This document shows positions 6,179-8,537 of a stretch of 8,537 nucleotides of DNA, piece after piece; position 1 is the first letter of the stretch; each line of letters opens with the position of its first letter. Source of the DNA: J061 sp003695725 [NCBI: Candidatus Schekmanbacteria bacterium] (lineage in GTDB: Bacteria; Schekmanbacteria; GWA2-38-11); NCBI GenBank assembly GCA_003695725.1, contig RFHX01000307.1:1-8537 (forward strand), written 5' to 3'. The position numbers and the translations under genes are program-made. The notes beneath the pieces are model-generated. The model did no database searches. It saw nothing but the letters and a program-made list of their open reading frames with translations, and was not told the DNA's origin.

Positions 6179-8530
6179 TTAGAAAAACTGTCCTCCAACA
6201 CCAAAGTGAAATTGTGTAGCCGATTCCCCCTTTTCTTTATCAAGTTTATATCCTAAATCAAGTCTTACAGGACCTATTGGGAGAAAAAGCCGGGCTCCAA
6301 TTCCAACACTCTTCTTCATATCAGAAATTGAAAATTGTTCACTATTTTTTACAGCATCTCCCATATCATAAAATGCAACAAGTTGAAACTGGTTTGGCAG
6401 TATTGGCACAATATATTCAAGATTTAACACAAATTCTTTATTTCCTCCAACATTATTGTCAAATCTGTCCTTGGGCCCTATATCTTCATTATCATAACCT
6501 CTTATTGTTCTTGAACCTCCCAGTTTGAATTTTTCATAGGTAGGAACTCTATCACCGGAGAAGTCATCTACATACCCAAGCAATCCCCTTATATGGAAAG
6601 CTGTGCCCCATTTCCATGGATGATAATAACTTGTATCTAAAATTATACGATAATAACTGATATCTCCTCCTAAGGGACCTCCTGCAGGTTCATATGAAAG
6701 CTCTATATTAGAGCCCTTAGTTGGGAAAACAGGGTGATTGTAGGTTTTTCTATAGATACTGAAATAGATGCTGTTTTGTGTATTGCTTCCTTCCAAATCT
6801 TTTAAATCTTTATAAAATTCCGTATTCCTTTCTCTCTTTTTGCCTCTTCTAAAATAATACTTAAAATCAATACTTGATATCTCATCTCTTTGTGTTCGGG
6901 GAGCAACCAGCATCCAAACTCTTTCAAACAAACGCCATCCAAACTTTAATCTAAACCCTGTCTGTTTTCTCCAAAACTCTTCTGAGAAATCCTCAGTTCT
7001 TGAATTGTAAAGGTCAAATCCTGCAGATACATATCGGTCAAGAAAATAGGGATCAACAAAGGAAAGGTCAAATTCAGTGGTTCTTGTGCTAAACTGTCCT
7101 GAAACAGCAGCTTGCCATCCCCGCCCAAAGAGATTCTCTTCAGAAACACTGACGATTCCCACGAGTTTTTCTGCAGAACTAAATCCGCCACCAAAGGTCA
7201 AAGTCCCAGTTGGTTTTTCTTCAACATTTATTTCAACATCGATAAGGTTTCTTTTTTCACCCCTTTTAGTTTTTATTTTTATATCCCCAAAATAGCCAAG
7301 TTTAAAAACATCATCCTTACTTCTTCTTAACTTCAAACTGCTTGCTTGGTCGCCTTCTCTAATAAGAAGCTCCCTTCTTATAACTTTGTCCAAAGTTTTG
7401 GTATTTCCTGTTATCTCTATTTGTCCAATATAGAATTTTTCTCCCTTGTCTATTGATATTTTTAGGTCCACAACCGGCTCTTTTTCTCGATATTTTCTAA
7501 TAGGTGCAATATCTGAAAAGAGGTATCCCTTTTGAGCATAGAAATCACTCAAATCTGCCAACCCCTTTTCAAGCCTGCCCCTGCTAAAGACAGAGCCTTC
7601 TCTCAATCCAAAGATATCAGCAACCTGTTTATCAGAAAGAAGTGTATTCCCCTCGAATTCCAAATTTCCAATTCTGAATTGTCTACCCTCTTTTATAGGT
7701 ATAGTGATATAAATCTTTGTCCTGTCGGCATTCATTTCTACCTTTGGGTCACCTATTTCCACTTCGATGAATCCATTGTCCTGATAGAAGGAATCAAGGC
7801 GTTGCATATCAGTTTTAAATTCTTCCTCTTTAAAATCTCCTGCTTGCGTTGCCCAGCCAAAAAGCCAATCTTCCTTTGTCTTCATAATTTTCTTCAATAG
7901 GTCATCTGAAAATGACTTGTTGCCTTCAAAATAAATCTTTTTAAGAACTACCTTCTTTCCTTCCTTTATTCTAAATACAACATCAACAGAATTTCTTGGC
8001 AAGGGCCTCAATCGGTAGGAGATATCAACAAGGTAGTATCCTTCCTCTTGATATTTTGCACGAATTTTATTTATTGTGTTGTTAATTTCATTACGGTTGA
8101 GGATGCTGTCCGGTAGAAGAGTCGATTCTGACCTTAATTTTTCACTATCGAGGACCTTATTTCCCTCAAAATAAACGCCTTTTATGGTTGGCTTTTCATC
8201 AACTATATATATCAACTTGATACCGCCGGGGACTTCTTCTTTTTCAACTCTAACATCATTAAAAAAACCAAGTGAAAAAATCCGTTTTATGTCCCTGCTA
8301 ACCTTTGATTGTGATAAAAACTCCCCTTTCCTCGTACTTATATTTGAAAGAATCGTAGATGCTTCTATCCTTTTGTTGCCTCTAACCTCAATATCTATAA
8401 TTCTCTCTTGTGCAATAGCAATATTCCCCATTAGAAGAAAAAAATAGATGATGGCTGGAATTATATAAAAAATTCTCAAATTCCCCCATTTACCATAGTT
8501 GCTTCTGGGATTAATCAGTTTTTTATACAT
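6179..8530 (-). CDS. bamA: Outer membrane protein assembly factor BamA
   Basis: BamA is the Omp85-family core of the BAM complex, which folds and inserts beta-barrel proteins into the outer membrane. The 783-residue protein (E. coli 810) has a long basic N-terminus, a hydrophobic stretch at 20-36 and probable signal cleavage after AIA at 38-40. Five POTRA domains follow, at about 44-114, 115-193, 194-284, 285-365 and 366-440, each with the recurring strand ending in GN (VRGNKRI, FEGNKVL, FEGNKSF, FEGNTLL, ITGNTKT). Residues 441-783 are the 16-stranded barrel, with the conserved IRGYD of loop 6 at 676-680 and a C-terminal phenylalanine (GVGGQFF) as expected for a beta-signal. An in-frame TAA sits immediately before the ATG, so the protein cannot start further upstream, and only 7 nt precede it in the window, so its ribosome binding site and promoter are not visible. 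It heads the visible operon. Confidence 0.97.
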   Translation of the reverse strand: MYKKLINPRSNYGKWGNLRIFYIIPAIIYFFLLMGNIAIAQERIIDIEVRGNKRIEASTILSNISTRKGEFLSQSKVSRDIKRIFSLGFFNDVRVEKEEVPGGIKLIYIVDEKPTIKGVYFEGNKVLDSEKLRSESTLLPDSILNRNEINNTINKIRAKYQEEGYYLVDISYRLRPLPRNSVDVVFRIKEGKKVVLKKIYFEGNKSFSDDLLKKIMKTKEDWLFGWATQAGDFKEEEFKTDMQRLDSFYQDNGFIEVEIGDPKVEMNADRTKIYITIPIKEGRQFRIGNLEFEGNTLLSDKQVADIFGLREGSVFSRGRLEKGLADLSDFYAQKGYLFSDIAPIRKYREKEPVVDLKISIDKGEKFYIGQIEITGNTKTLDKVIRRELLIREGDQASSLKLRRSKDDVFKLGYFGDIKIKTKRGEKRNLIDVEINVEEKPTGTLTFGGGFSSAEKLVGIVSVSEENLFGRGWQAAVSGQFSTRTTEFDLSFVDPYFLDRYVSAGFDLYNSRTEDFSEEFWRKQTGFRLKFGWRLFERVWMLVAPRTQRDEISSIDFKYYFRRGKKRERNTEFYKDLKDLEGSNTQNSIYFSIYRKTYNHPVFPTKGSNIELSYEPAGGPLGGDISYYRIILDTSYYHPWKWGTAFHIRGLLGYVDDFSGDRVPTYEKFKLGGSRTIRGYDNEDIGPKDRFDNNVGGNKEFVLNLEYIVPILPNQFQLVAFYDMGDAVKNSEQFSISDMKKSVGIGARLFLPIGPVRLDLGYKLDKEKGESATQFHFGVGGQFF

Positions 8531-8537
8531 TTAAGAC

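Noticed and set aside
6946-7194. 82-codon minus-strand frame inside bamA
   Set aside because: It is out of frame with a continuous BamA barrel and shows no domain; no frameshift in bamA is needed to explain it.

Overview
The window is a compact, single-strand block of envelope genes from a Gram-negative (diderm, LPS-making) bacterium. Every supported gene lies on the minus strand, so reading order runs from high to low coordinates: bamA, skp/ompH, lpxD, fabZ, lpxA, a Gfo/Idh/MocA-family dehydrogenase, lpxB, a DUF374 acyltransferase-like gene, and the start of a polytopic membrane protein cut by the window edge. The DNA is visibly AT-rich and Lys/Ile/Phe/Glu-rich in translation. The gene order (bamA-skp-lpxD-fabZ-lpxA, then an oxidoreductase before lpxB) resembles Deltaproteobacteria-like, Nitrospirota-like and related uncultured lineages more than Gammaproteobacteria. 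That is an inference from memory of gene order; the sequence alone does not fix the phylum.

Layout: 8530-6179 encodes the outer-membrane protein insertase BamA and 6156-5632 the periplasmic chaperone Skp. 5599-4577 (LpxD), 4552-4097 (FabZ) and 4093-3299 (LpxA) handle the 3-hydroxyacyl-ACP-using steps. 3302-2343 is an NAD(P)-dependent sugar dehydrogenase overlapping lpxA by 4 nt. 2315-1176 is lipid A disaccharide synthase LpxB, 1146-448 a DUF374 protein, and 434-1 the N-terminal part of a membrane protein. Gaps between genes are 3 to 32 nt and no terminator-like structure is seen, so one transcript is likely. Its promoter would lie beyond the right-hand edge.

Functionally, LpxA adds the first acyl chain to the UDP-sugar, LpxD adds the second acyl chain, LpxB condenses two sugar units, and FabZ draws on the same 3-hydroxyacyl-ACP pool for phospholipid synthesis. 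Skp and BamA deliver and insert outer-membrane proteins. The less routine points are the dehydrogenase between lpxA and lpxB (a GnnA candidate, which would imply an amino-modified lipid A if a GnnB partner exists elsewhere), the absence of lpxI/lpxH at this position, an unusual LpxB N-terminal motif, and the two 3'-most genes, whose substrates are not known. No mobile element, CRISPR array, RNA gene or clearly new system is visible. This is mostly a conserved housekeeping operon.
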